This document shows, in pieces, positions 15,137 through 24,637 of a DNA stretch of 64,000 bases (within the stretch, counting starts at the first letter, position 1; each line of letters starts with the position of its first letter). The stretch is from an uncultured Lachnospiraceae bacterium (GTDB taxonomy: Bacteria > Bacillota > Clostridia > Lachnospirales > Lachnospiraceae), in assembly GCA_947644545.1 (NCBI GenBank), contig CANRZW010000006.1, forward strand, positions 1-64,000, given 5' to 3'. Both the position numbers and the translations under genes were made by a program. The notes under the pieces are model-generated. The model had not been told where the DNA came from, did not search any database, and saw only the letters and a program-made list of their open reading frames with translations.

Positions 15137-16366
15137 ATGAAGAGAAGAATTCTTTCTATAACAGTCATTTTCTTTCTGCTTTCAGGTATCACAGTTTTTT
15201 CTTCAAGTTTGATCACGTCCAGGGAGGAAAGTGAAGTATCCCTTTCTTTTACTACAGAAGAATATCTGGCCGACTATGACAAATTGTGGGAGATTCTTGA
15301 CGAGAACTATTTTTATTTCCCTTATCTGGAGAAGAATGGTGTAACTATTGAAGCGCTGAAAGCGGATACGAGGCGGCAGCTGGAAAGCAGGATCCATGAC
15401 ACGGAAGGCTTCTATTATTTATTGGAAATTATGTTCAGAAAGATGCATAATTTTGCACATCTGGGCATGGTTGATAATGCTGTTTATGCCACCTATCAAA
15501 AGTATTACGCAGCAGAGAACGTTCCCGATAACGGTTGGAAAAAAGTTCTGCAAAATCCACAGACACAGGCCATCTATGCCTGTCTGGAAGATGCCGGCAC
15601 ATCAAAAGCAGTACAGGAATATGGCAGTGATCTTCTACCGGATATCGAGACATCATATGATGAAGCGCAAAATGCCGTAATCTTTAAAATTTCTTCATTC
15701 AACGATCGGATTTATGAAAGAGACCGGCAGATGATTGCCGAATATCTGGCCACTGTCGATGATCATAAAATCGATCATATTATCTTTGACATAAGAGGAA
15801 ATCCAGGCGGAAATGATAAATACTGGTGGGATAATATCGTCGGCCCTTTTGGCGGAACTTATGAATGGGTCAGCTGGTGTTATTTGAGAAATACGGAATT
15901 AATGCAGGACTATTTTTTCCATGATTTTCAGCCGGAGCCGGTCAGTACTTTACAAGGACATAACGTGCCCCCTGCCGTAGAGGAATTTGGTTTAACACAT
16001 TACTTTACGATCCCGAGGAAGTTATCCTCAGACACGGCCTTAAAAAAAGAACTGCAAAACGCCAGGCGCTGGGTCATCATTGATGAGCAGGTATATTCTT
16101 CGGCCGACAGTTTTGCCTCATTCTGTAAAAATACCGGCTGGGCGACTCTGGTCGGGAAACGGACGAAGGGAGACGGCAAAGGTGTAAGTCCTGTTTTGAT
16201 AGCGCTTCCTGAAACGGGATTATTAGTACGATTCAGCGGTATCGCAGTCGAGTCCTCTGACGGCGGCATCAATGCGGTTACCGGAACAAGACCGGATATC
16301 CAGATCAATACGTCAAACGAAGATGTTTACGATGAGATCTACAGGATAATTCAAAGCAATGGCTGA
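15137..16366 (+). CDS. S41 family (tail-specific/tricorn-like) peptidase, exported or membrane-anchored
   Basis: A 409-residue protein. The N-terminus is a signal peptide or anchor (MKRRILSITVIFFLLSGITV, then SSLITS). The helical N-terminal domain has the S41 look (ILDENYFYFPYLEKNGV). The catalytic core follows from about 170: IIFDIRGNPGGND and then WVIIDEQVYSSADSFASFCK, whose Ser in SSADSF is the nucleophile, and TLVGKRTKGDGKGVSP. No PDZ domain is evident. It probably acts outside the membrane on peptides or wall-associated proteins; the substrate is unknown. The next gene, a penicillin-binding carboxypeptidase, also acts on the wall but has a separate upstream region. Confidence 0.8.
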   Translation: MKRRILSITVIFFLLSGITVFSSSLITSREESEVSLSFTTEEYLADYDKLWEILDENYFYFPYLEKNGVTIEALKADTRRQLESRIHDTEGFYYLLEIMFRKMHNFAHLGMVDNAVYATYQKYYAAENVPDNGWKKVLQNPQTQAIYACLEDAGTSKAVQEYGSDLLPDIETSYDEAQNAVIFKISSFNDRIYERDRQMIAEYLATVDDHKIDHIIFDIRGNPGGNDKYWWDNIVGPFGGTYEWVSWCYLRNTELMQDYFFHDFQPEPVSTLQGHNVPPAVEEFGLTHYFTIPRKLSSDTALKKELQNARRWVIIDEQVYSSADSFASFCKNTGWATLVGKRTKGDGKGVSPVLIALPETGLLVRFSGIAVESSDGGINAVTGTRPDIQINTSNEDVYDEIYRIIQSNG

Positions 16367-16569
16367 ACTGTTCTTAACAGGATTGATTAAAAATTTGTAT
16401 TTTTTGTGAAAAAGCTACTGTTTTTTTCTAAAATGGTGTATCATAGTAGACAGTTTCATTTTTGAATCTGTAAATCATATGGCAGCTCGCGTTATAACGC
16501 ATAAACTATACTCTTTTGAATATACTTGTTCATTATTTGCTTATTCTTTTTTAGAAAGGTCAGACTCCT

Positions 16570-18072
16570 ATGTTTTTATCATACAGCAAGACAGGAGGCC
16601 GAAAGGCCGCCTCTTTTCTGCTTGCAGCATTTATTGTCTGCTGCGCACCCTTCAGCGGCCGGATGACGGTATATGCCGCCTCACTGGAAGAGCTGGAGCT
16701 GGAACAGGAAGCCCAGAAAGCCCTTCCCGTTGAATCCAATGACATCGACAACTGGCCGGCCGGCCCTGTAACCAGTGCACAATCCGCGATCCTTATGGAT
16801 GTGGACACCGGTTCTATTCTTTATGCCAAAAATATCCATAACAGATCCTTTCCTGCCAGTACCACCAAGATCCTCACCTGTCTGGTAGCCATGGAGCAGG
16901 GCGATCTGGACGACACCGTCTCCTTCTCTAACGAGGCGGTATTTTCCGTGCCTGCCGACGGCTCCAACATGGGTATGGATGTGGGAGAGGAAATCACACT
17001 GGAACAATGTCTTTACGGTATCCTGGTAGGATCCGCCAACGAAGTGGCCAATGCGGTGGGAGAGCATATCGCCGGCTCCATAGACGCCTTTGTCGATATG
17101 ATGAACGAACGCGCCGCCGAGCTCGGTTGCAAGGACAGTCATTTTATGAATACCAACGGCCTGCACGATGAGAACCACTATACGTCCGCTCATGACCTTG
17201 CGCTGATTGCCGCCGCTTTTTTCAGAAACGACATGCTCTGCAAGATCGGCAACACGGCCAGCTATGAATTTACGGCAACGCCAACGCAGCCCGACGACTT
17301 CATCCTGCGGAACAAGCATAAGATGATCACCGGCGAAGTAGCCTACGACGGCGTTCTGGGCGGGAAAACCGGATACACGGACAATTCCAGGCAGACTCTC
17401 GTCACTTGCGCGGAGAGAAATGGAATGCGCCTCGTCTGCGTTGTTTTTCGTGAAGAAACGCCCAATCAGTTCACGGATACGATGGAGTTGTTTGACTATG
17501 GCTTCAATAATTTTCAGATTATGAATATCGCCGAGAATGAGAAGAAATACCAGATCGAGCCTTCCGGCTTCCTGCAGACCGGCAATGATATTTTCGGCAG
17601 CTCCAAACCGATCCTGTCCATTGACTCCGAAAGCAGCGTGATTGTTCCCAACACCACTGTTTTTGACGACCTGGAATCCGCCATCGATTATGACGTCTCG
17701 GACGGCAACCGCATCGCGCAGATCAGATATTCTTACCATGACACCTATGTGGGAAAAGCCTACCTGGAACTGGCGGCCGACAATACTACTCCATATGAGT
17801 TTGACACGAATCCGGACTCAACCAATGGGAATATGGAGAAAGAAGAAGAGCCCGGACAGGAAAAGGAAACGGCTCAGGATCACACCATCTTCATTAATGT
17901 GAAGACGGTTCTGATCTGTATTCTTGTCGTTGCTGCTGCCGTTATCCTGCTCTTCGTCCTTCGCGCGCTTGCCATCAACAACCAGAATGCCAAACGCCGC
18001 CAGAATCGTGTGAAGAGAAAGCAGAGACGCAGAGAGAGAATCCGCTCCGAATTAGACGATTTTGATTTTTGA
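16570..18072 (+). CDS. D-alanyl-D-alanine carboxypeptidase (DacF/PBP5 type)
   Basis: A 500-residue serine peptidase S11. A signal peptide (about 1-40) ends near MTVYAAS. The three active-site motifs are present: SxxK in FPASTTKILT (about residue 97), SxN in GSANEVAN (about 157) and KTG in GGKTGYTDN (about 265). A PBP5 C-terminal beta domain follows. Near the end is a membrane segment (VLICILVVAAAVILLFVLRA) and a basic tail (KRRQNRVKRKQRRRERIR). It trims the terminal D-Ala of peptidoglycan stem peptides outside the cell and stays anchored by its C-terminus. The start follows AGAAAGGTCAGACTCCT. It converges on the exonuclease gene with a 21-bp overlap. Confidence 0.9.
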   Translation: MFLSYSKTGGRKAASFLLAAFIVCCAPFSGRMTVYAASLEELELEQEAQKALPVESNDIDNWPAGPVTSAQSAILMDVDTGSILYAKNIHNRSFPASTTKILTCLVAMEQGDLDDTVSFSNEAVFSVPADGSNMGMDVGEEITLEQCLYGILVGSANEVANAVGEHIAGSIDAFVDMMNERAAELGCKDSHFMNTNGLHDENHYTSAHDLALIAAAFFRNDMLCKIGNTASYEFTATPTQPDDFILRNKHKMITGEVAYDGVLGGKTGYTDNSRQTLVTCAERNGMRLVCVVFREETPNQFTDTMELFDYGFNNFQIMNIAENEKKYQIEPSGFLQTGNDIFGSSKPILSIDSESSVIVPNTTVFDDLESAIDYDVSDGNRIAQIRYSYHDTYVGKAYLELAADNTTPYEFDTNPDSTNGNMEKEEEPGQEKETAQDHTIFINVKTVLICILVVAAAVILLFVLRALAINNQNAKRRQNRVKRKQRRRERIRSELDDFDF

Positions 18073-18981
18073 TTTCTTATGTTTATCACGGATAGCCTCC
18101 ACCTCGGCTTCCGTGATAAATTTTTCTGTTTTCACGACATACACCATCTTCTCCTCGGATTTACGCATTCGCACTTTCGATTTCATATACCCATGCTTGT
18201 CACAGTAAGACACACAATAATAATGTTTGCCGTTGGGCGTAAACCAGCGGATCTTCCTGCGCAGGTTCCTGCGGCACAGATAACACCTGGTGCTGCTTAC
18301 TGTCCTGTCCGCCATGGCTTCCGCCTTGTCGGCAAATCCCCGGGAAATATACTTGGCATACGAATCAAACTGCACATGGATTTCCGACTGCTTATCCTTC
18401 GGTATATGAAACACATCGAAAGAATAATTCTTCAACACATCTTCCTCGATCAGCGCCAGCACTTTCGCAGTGTAGTAAGCATCGCTGAAAGCACGGTGAA
18501 AAGGAATATCCTTCTCGATCGCAAGATGATCGATCGCGTGCTCCAGCGTCCTTCTCGACTTCTTGTCCTCGAAACCGATACTGAACAGTTTCTGCACATC
18601 CAGAAAGCGAAAAGGCCCGTCCGCCAGCGGCTTCATCTCATAATATCTGAGATTTCTCTGCAGCTCCGTCAGATCCATGGCGCCCCAGGTACAGAAGATA
18701 TAATCCTCTCCGCACCATTCAAAGAATCTCTTTGCCACTTCTGCAAAAGGCTTTCCATGCTCCAACTGCTCCATCTGCAGGTGGATCAGCTTCCTTGTAA
18801 TATGATGCATCTCATGATATACCTGCGGCCTTACCAGCTCCGAAAACTCATCGATCATCTGCCGCCTGCTGTTTAATTTGATTGCACCGATCTCAATAAT
18901 CTCAAAGGGAAGAATCTTCGATTCTTCCTCTTTGCCATCGCTGCTCTGGTTCCATTCCAGGTCCAATATAATATAATTCAT
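18052..18981 (-). CDS. DnaQ-like 3'-5' exonuclease (KapD/ERI-1 type) with C-terminal Cys cluster
   Basis: A 309-residue DEDDh exonuclease from the ATG at 18981 (MNYIILDLEWNQ), preceded by AGGAAAATC; a GTG at 19008 is possible. ExoI is YIILDLEWNQ, ExoII lies around TWGAMDLTELQRNLRYYEMK, and ExoIII is PFHRAFSDAYYTAKVLALI, with the His and Asp of the DEDDh set. After residue 235 there is a putative zinc ribbon (CYLCRRNLRRKIRWF, then HYYCVSYCDKHG) and a Lys-rich tail. Related proteins trim RNA or DNA 3' ends; the added metal-binding tail suggests structured-nucleic-acid recognition. It lies 29 bp after the hybrid kinase gene. Confidence 0.82.
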   Translation of the reverse strand: MNYIILDLEWNQSSDGKEEESKILPFEIIEIGAIKLNSRRQMIDEFSELVRPQVYHEMHHITRKLIHLQMEQLEHGKPFAEVAKRFFEWCGEDYIFCTWGAMDLTELQRNLRYYEMKPLADGPFRFLDVQKLFSIGFEDKKSRRTLEHAIDHLAIEKDIPFHRAFSDAYYTAKVLALIEEDVLKNYSFDVFHIPKDKQSEIHVQFDSYAKYISRGFADKAEAMADRTVSSTRCYLCRRNLRRKIRWFTPNGKHYYCVSYCDKHGYMKSKVRMRKSEEKMVYVVKTEKFITEAEVEAIRDKHKKSKIKIV

Positions 18982-19010
18982 ATGATTTTCCTGACTCTCT
19001 TCGTCCACAT

Positions 19011-22000
19011 CTATGTCCGGTTCTTACCGCCATGAATGATCTCTCCCAGCGTCCGATACAACTTATCCACTTCCACCGGCTTGGACAGGTGGCCATTCAT
19101 ACCACACTCTACGGATTTCTTCAGATCATCGTCAAAAGCATTCGCGGACATGGCCACGATCGGTATGGTATGACAGTCCTCCCGCTCCATACTGCGGATC
19201 GTACGGGTAGCTTCCAGACCATCCATCACCGGCATCATGATGTCCATCAAAATCACATCGTACGTGCCAGGCTCCGTCGTGCGGATACGTTCCACGGCTT
19301 CCGAACCGTCATAGACGCAGTCCACCGCAAAGCCTCTGTCTTCTAACAGCGTCAAGGCAATCTCCGCATTCAGTTCATTGTCTTCCACCACCAGAATCCG
19401 GCAACCCTCAAAGGTGATTTCCTCCTCCGACGCCTGAGTCTCTTCATTCTCACCCAATTCCAACAAAATAGAAAAACTAAAGATACTGCCTTCCCCGGGC
19501 TCGCTGTCCAAAGCAATGTTGCTGCCCATCATCTGGATCAGACGACTGCTGATGGATAGACCAAGACCCGTACCCTGCTGTTTCGACGGATTCTTATCTA
19601 CAGCCTGCTCGAAGGAACGGAACACTCTTTTCTGGTCCTCTTTGGCAATACCGATTCCCGTATCACGCACCGCAAAGTAGATAAGCGCTCCCTTCTCTTT
19701 CATCTCCACTTCCCGCACCGTCAGCGTCACTTTCCCTTTTCTGGGCGTAAACTTCACCGCATTACCAAGCAAATTGATCAGCACCTGGCTGATGCGCATC
19801 TTATCTGCCACGAACCAGTAATGCTCTACTTCCACATTCTGTATAAAATCTATCTCCTTAGCGGCTGCCTGTGTTATAATCAGCTCATTGATCGTATCCA
19901 ACATCTCATGCAGATCAAAATTATAGGGCTCCAGTTTCATTTTCCCGCTCTCGATTTTGGACATATCCAGAATATCATTGATCAGTCCGAGAAGATAATT
20001 TGATGAGGATTGTATCTTCTTAAGGCAGTCCATGATCCTGTCCTGACTCTGTTCCTGCTGCAATGCGATGGCCGTCATCCCGATGATGCCGTTCATCGGT
20101 GTACGAATCTCATGACTCATGCGGGACAGGAAATCAGATTTTGCCTTGCTGGCAATATCGTGCTGCTGCTGTGTAAGCTGGCTCTGGATAACCCTTCCAA
20201 GTTCTGTCAGATCCTGATATTCCTCGGGATTATTCAGTATCTCCTGTCCGATTCCGAGGATACAGATATTCCCCATATAATCACCGTTATCATACATCGG
20301 AAGTACAATACCTTGCTTTCCCGGAGAAATACTGAGAAACCGACAGACCGTCTCATTGCTGCTGTCCTCCTCAGACAGGAAGCGCAGTTCCTTCTGTCCC
20401 AGCCACTGAAAGAATATCTCCTTCTCTTCCGGTTTATACTGCCGCACATTATCCGTTACCGTCTGACCATTCTGATGCCACTGGTAATCCAGATAGTTAG
20501 AATTAAAGTCATCCCGCAAAATGGAGATCAACACATCATCCGCATGATAGAATCTGCCAATCTTACAGATAATCAGCATCATCTGCGCCTGGAAATCTGC
20601 ACCTTTGGCAAACAGATTCAGCGCCAGGGATCCAAGGCTCACATCCTCGCCATAATCCATCGTACTGATATCTCGTCCTAACAGCGGCGGGAGCGATTGA
20701 TATTTCTCTGTCGGAATATCTTCATAGAACTGATACCGCTTTGTCGCACCCGTAACCACATACTCCTGTGCCAGTTTCGCCATACAGATCAGCTTATCAC
20801 TGTTCTGTTCCCTCTTTGCACTGACAATACCCGCGCACACATTCACATTGAACATCTCACCCTTGAAACTGACAGTGATCTTATGAAGCAATTTCTCTAC
20901 GAAAAGCACGGCATCTTCTTTTGACCGCTCTTCCATCCATACCGTGAACTCGTCTCCATCGAGACGCATAGCCACGATTCTCCTGTTATCCTGCGCTTCA
21001 AACTCTCTGCAGCATGCAATCGTCAGGCCTCCCAGTTCTTCCAGGATCATATCACCAAATACAATACCGTTTTTCTCGTTCGTCTCTTTCAACCTGTTCA
21101 GGAGCAAATTGATCATAACACCGTCAGGCTGCTTCTTACGGCATTCCTGTATATATTTGATACCGGCGCTGAAACAATAAAGCCCTGTAATCGCATCTGT
21201 CGAATTCTTCCGAAGCTGTTTTTCCTCCCTCTCCTTCTGCTCCTGTATATCACGAATACTGCCCACGATCTTTCGACGCGCACCATCGGTATCATAGACT
21301 GCCTTACCAAAAAGCGCCACCCACGCATACTCCGCATCTTCCGGCCACTTCAACCGAAATTCCACAAACAGTTTATCGTCCTTACTCTGTAACTGACGAA
21401 CAACTTCATCACGATCCAGCTCATATATATAATTCGGATCAATGAATCCGCTTTCAAACTCCTCACATTGCCAATGGCCGCTCATTTTCTCGTGATTAAC
21501 AATATCCAATACATGATTCTGAATATCATAGGAAAAGAATACATCCTTGCTGGACTCCAGAGCCACTCGATATCGCTCCTTCTCCTCCAGAAGAATATTC
21601 TCTGATTCTTTCTGACTGTCTGTCAGTTCCTTCACCACATCATAAAGCGCATCCACCTCTATAATATTAGACGGTTTAAAGTCCTGCAGTCCTTCACTCC
21701 CCATACTGATACACTGCATCAGATATTGCACCGGTCTGGTCAGATGCCTTACCAGGAAATAAATACCGACCACACCAAAGATCAGACCGACCAAAACCGC
21801 CACCACCATCCAGAGATAAAGCTGACGGCTTATGCCGAACAACTCTTCTTCCGTATTCAGGCCAAGCAGCACCCATTTGGTATTCTTGTAGGGCACATTG
21901 TTGCTGTACAGCTTAAGCGGACAGACTACCGCATGAATCTTCTGTTTATCTAATCTGGCCTCCTGTACCAATGACAGATTGTCATGACTTGTTCCCTGCA

Positions 22001-22949
22001 GAACAAAAGTATCGCCCGTAGAACGCACCAAATCATAGAGGACACCCTTCCCCACCAGAGGAATATAACTGTCATCATTATTCTCCACTGCCAACAGATA
22101 GCCCGACTGCTGCGTATCATTCAATTCTGCCACCGGAAAATAATCTGCAAACCTCTGCTCGGAAATCTCCACGCCCAGCACACCATATACCTCTCCCTCA
22201 TGTCGCAGCGGCAGAGAATAAGTAATCATCCGATAAGAGTCCACCATCTTCTTTTCCAGCGAAAAGGGCATAGACCAGTAACCCAGATTATTGATCTTCG
22301 TATTTGGATAGGCAGCTCCTGCCTTCCACGGTTCATAGAAGAAACTGTCAACCTCATTTATTCCCTCGCCGTCCATATGAAACCGTGTTGTCCAGGACGT
22401 ATCCAGAGGAATGCCCCATTCTCTGGACAACTGCTTGCTTCCCCGTTCCAACAACAGATCCGTATAATTAGCCGGGTTGATATCCGGATCGGAATCTCTG
22501 ATGAAAAATCCGTCATACTCTCCCGCCTCCTGCATATCATTTCCCGTCAGGACCACAAAAATTCCTGTCGTAGTACTGCCCTGCAGCATATTAAGACATT
22601 CCGGAAAAAGCTGTTCCAACAGCTCACCTTTCATCTCGTCTGAAGCAAGAACCTCTTCAATCCCCACGTTTCTTGCATCCAGAAACTGTCTCAGTATTCC
22701 GTTCAATGTCCCTTCCTGTTCACAGACAGCAGCCCAGCGCTGGATCATGTCATTTTGCAGGATCACCTTCCTGTTCTCCACAAGACGGTTCATCATACCT
22801 CCGGAATACTCCTGCAGCATTCCCGCAGTTCTCCGTACGATCAGCGTACCGATGGTAATCATACTCTGTACCAGCATGATTACGATCAGAGGTATCAGAA
22901 AGATCCTGAATATACTGTTTTTCTTCTTTTTTCGACTCCTGTCTCCCAT
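19011..22949 (-). CDS. Hybrid sensor histidine kinase with extracellular sensor, PAS, degenerate GGDEF and receiver domains
   Basis: About 1312 residues from the ATG at 22949 (MGDRSRKKKKNSIF). Order: TM1 (about 10-35), a large dCache-like extracellular sensor to about 375, TM2 (LYLWMVVAVLVGLIFGVVGI), a PAS/PAC domain (GSIRDIQEQKEREEKQ at its end), a GGDEF domain (about 590-750) with RLDGDEF in place of RxGGDEF, a GAF-like stretch, HisKA (SRMSHEIRTPMNGIIGM, phospho-His), HATPase (NLLGNAVKFTPRKG, TGLGLSISSRL) and a receiver (RILVVEDNELNAEIAL, Asp in VILMDIMMPVMDG). No output domain is attached. The orphan sugar-binding lipoprotein gene lies 79 bp upstream, so the sensor may read its loaded form. 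A GGDEF inside a histidine kinase is unusual. Confidence 0.88.
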   Translation of the reverse strand: MGDRSRKKKKNSIFRIFLIPLIVIMLVQSMITIGTLIVRRTAGMLQEYSGGMMNRLVENRKVILQNDMIQRWAAVCEQEGTLNGILRQFLDARNVGIEEVLASDEMKGELLEQLFPECLNMLQGSTTTGIFVVLTGNDMQEAGEYDGFFIRDSDPDINPANYTDLLLERGSKQLSREWGIPLDTSWTTRFHMDGEGINEVDSFFYEPWKAGAAYPNTKINNLGYWSMPFSLEKKMVDSYRMITYSLPLRHEGEVYGVLGVEISEQRFADYFPVAELNDTQQSGYLLAVENNDDSYIPLVGKGVLYDLVRSTGDTFVLQGTSHDNLSLVQEARLDKQKIHAVVCPLKLYSNNVPYKNTKWVLLGLNTEEELFGISRQLYLWMVVAVLVGLIFGVVGIYFLVRHLTRPVQYLMQCISMGSEGLQDFKPSNIIEVDALYDVVKELTDSQKESENILLEEKERYRVALESSKDVFFSYDIQNHVLDIVNHEKMSGHWQCEEFESGFIDPNYIYELDRDEVVRQLQSKDDKLFVEFRLKWPEDAEYAWVALFGKAVYDTDGARRKIVGSIRDIQEQKEREEKQLRKNSTDAITGLYCFSAGIKYIQECRKKQPDGVMINLLLNRLKETNEKNGIVFGDMILEELGGLTIACCREFEAQDNRRIVAMRLDGDEFTVWMEERSKEDAVLFVEKLLHKITVSFKGEMFNVNVCAGIVSAKREQNSDKLICMAKLAQEYVVTGATKRYQFYEDIPTEKYQSLPPLLGRDISTMDYGEDVSLGSLALNLFAKGADFQAQMMLIICKIGRFYHADDVLISILRDDFNSNYLDYQWHQNGQTVTDNVRQYKPEEKEIFFQWLGQKELRFLSEEDSSNETVCRFLSISPGKQGIVLPMYDNGDYMGNICILGIGQEILNNPEEYQDLTELGRVIQSQLTQQQHDIASKAKSDFLSRMSHEIRTPMNGIIGMTAIALQQEQSQDRIMDCLKKIQSSSNYLLGLINDILDMSKIESGKMKLEPYNFDLHEMLDTINELIITQAAAKEIDFIQNVEVEHYWFVADKMRISQVLINLLGNAVKFTPRKGKVTLTVREVEMKEKGALIYFAVRDTGIGIAKEDQKRVFRSFEQAVDKNPSKQQGTGLGLSISSRLIQMMGSNIALDSEPGEGSIFSFSILLELGENEETQASEEEITFEGCRILVVEDNELNAEIALTLLEDRGFAVDCVYDGSEAVERIRTTEPGTYDVILMDIMMPVMDGLEATRTIRSMEREDCHTIPIVAMSANAFDDDLKKSVECGMNGHLSKPVEVDKLYRTLGEIIHGGKNRT

Positions 22950-23028
22950 ATTACCTCTACCACCGACTCCGCACAATCTTTTTAACCGTATATAGCTGTT
23001 CCGGCCTGCTACAAATTACATCTAATTT

Positions 23029-24483
23029 CTACTCTCCTACTGCATCATTCAGTGCACTGCAGAAAGAAGCATACCAATTCTCGAAGGCTTCCTCTGTCAC
23101 ATAAGGACTTGCCGCCTCTTCCGGATCTTTTCCTTCCGCAATCGCCGCCGCTACAGCCTCTCTGTCTGCCACAGCCTGATCCGCAAGATGATATTCCAGC
23201 ACTTTCCTGGCTGCTGAACCGTTCTCAAAACTTTTATTTGTGTATGGAGTCATGTTTTCCATCTCCTGGAAAACAGTGGTCAGACAATCATAAGTCTTAG
23301 GTGCCACTTCCAGCTGATGCTCCGCAATCACCTGATCAAGCTTCTTAGCATTATTAGCTTCCTTCATCACCGGCAGATAACCGGACACACACCCAAACTG
23401 CAGATTATTCTCTGCCTCTGTAAACCATTTCAGGAATTCCACCGCCGCATACTCATGCTGTTCATCAGATTTACTGACTACCATACCGGCTCCCTGCTGT
23501 ACGGCATAATGTTCGCCGCCCTCGAAGATCGGCGCCGTCATTACAATATATTCAATGGCATGACTGCCCTGATCCAACTCTACCTGATCCGGAAAATACA
23601 TGGCCGATGTAGTCGAACCCGTATAAGCAAGAAGATCCCCTGTCTTCACGTCATCCGAACGGAAGGAACCATAAGCTCCAAAGTACCCCTTGACCATGGG
23701 CACATAATAATTCTCCCACAACCGATACAATTCTTCCTTCGGTGTGTTCAAGATCAGCTTTCCATTCTCCACCTGAAAGATCTCGACTCCCAGCTGCTGC
23801 ATTCCGATAATAAAATAATTCGCGACCGCATCTCTTCCATAAAAAGCCATACCGTCCCCTGCCACATCCGGCGTCTGGCTGTCTGTCCACTCATAATACT
23901 TCTGCGCCGTGGAAACTACGCCCTCGATCGTCTTAAGATCTTCCAGAGACGCACCCGTAGCTGCCTCAAAAGGTTCCCAATCCGTCTTATTGATCATCAT
24001 GATCTCTGTAGACTTCGCCGTAGGAAAGATTCGCAACGTACCGTCTGCGGCAATGCAGCCCTCCGCAATATAAGAATCCATATACTTCTGCAGTTCTTCC
24101 TCATCCAGATATTCCGACAGATTGGCCAACGCACCGGCCTGTTCCACCTCATAGGCCGTATCTGCGTAGGAGGAAAAGATATCCGGCATTTCCTCTGCTC
24201 CCACCTCACCACTAATGGAATCCCGCACCGCCGTCTCCAGATCGGAAACAGAACCCTGGCTGTAACCTTGCACATAGATTCCCTTCTCCCGTCCCACAGA
24301 ATCGTTAAATTCTTCCACCAGCGCGTCAAATGCCGCCTGCTGCGATCCATTGTAATAATGCCATATTGTCAAAGACACAGGATTACTCGGATCCAGCGGA
24401 CTTTTGTTACCACATCCCGTCAAAGAAGTCGTCAGAACCGCCGCCAGACACACCGGTATCACTGTTTTTCTTATATTTTTCAT
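23029..24483 (-). CDS. Extracellular solute-binding lipoprotein (sugar ABC type), without permease genes
   Basis: About 484 residues from the ATG at 24483 (MKNIRKTVIPVCLAAVLTTS). The signal peptide ends in a lipobox, LTGC, so the mature protein is membrane-tethered through its Cys. The body is a family 1 binding fold (VSLTIWHYYNGSQQAAFDAL at the start, GAGMVVSKSDEQHEYAAVEF in the second lobe). No transporter genes are adjacent; instead the hybrid kinase follows at 79 bp. The likely job is ligand presentation to the kinase sensor, or service to a transporter encoded elsewhere. The in-frame extension to 24540 precedes the lipoprotein signal and is not used. Confidence 0.85.
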   Translation of the reverse strand: MKNIRKTVIPVCLAAVLTTSLTGCGNKSPLDPSNPVSLTIWHYYNGSQQAAFDALVEEFNDSVGREKGIYVQGYSQGSVSDLETAVRDSISGEVGAEEMPDIFSSYADTAYEVEQAGALANLSEYLDEEELQKYMDSYIAEGCIAADGTLRIFPTAKSTEIMMINKTDWEPFEAATGASLEDLKTIEGVVSTAQKYYEWTDSQTPDVAGDGMAFYGRDAVANYFIIGMQQLGVEIFQVENGKLILNTPKEELYRLWENYYVPMVKGYFGAYGSFRSDDVKTGDLLAYTGSTTSAMYFPDQVELDQGSHAIEYIVMTAPIFEGGEHYAVQQGAGMVVSKSDEQHEYAAVEFLKWFTEAENNLQFGCVSGYLPVMKEANNAKKLDQVIAEHQLEVAPKTYDCLTTVFQEMENMTPYTNKSFENGSAARKVLEYHLADQAVADREAVAAAIAEGKDPEEAASPYVTEEAFENWYASFCSALNDAVGE

Positions 24484-24585
24484 TTGTCGTCCATTCCTTC
24501 CATATTTATCGCAATGCTGTCGTTCGTTCCATTGTAGCATACGACCCTGGTATTTTCAATAAAACTATCCATTAGGATTCCGCCT

Positions 24586-24626
24586 ATGAAAAATAACGCC
24601 AGATCTCTGATCAAGATCTGACGTTA
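24586..24626 (-). terminator. Terminator of the REC-GGDEF gene
   Basis: On the reverse strand ATAACGTCAGATC pairs with GATCTGGCGTTAT (one G-U mismatch), followed by TTTTTC. It separates the chemoreceptor/REC-GGDEF transcript from the binding-protein/kinase transcript. Confidence 0.75.
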
Positions 24627-24637
24627 TCAACCATAAT

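Noticed and set aside
16681..17739. 352-codon reverse frame opposite the D-Ala-D-Ala carboxypeptidase
   Set aside because: The forward protein has all three S11 active-site motifs; the reverse frame shows no family match.
23317..24537. 406-codon forward frame opposite the solute-binding lipoprotein
   Set aside because: The sense gene has a lipobox and binding-protein fold; the antisense frame is His/Arg-rich.
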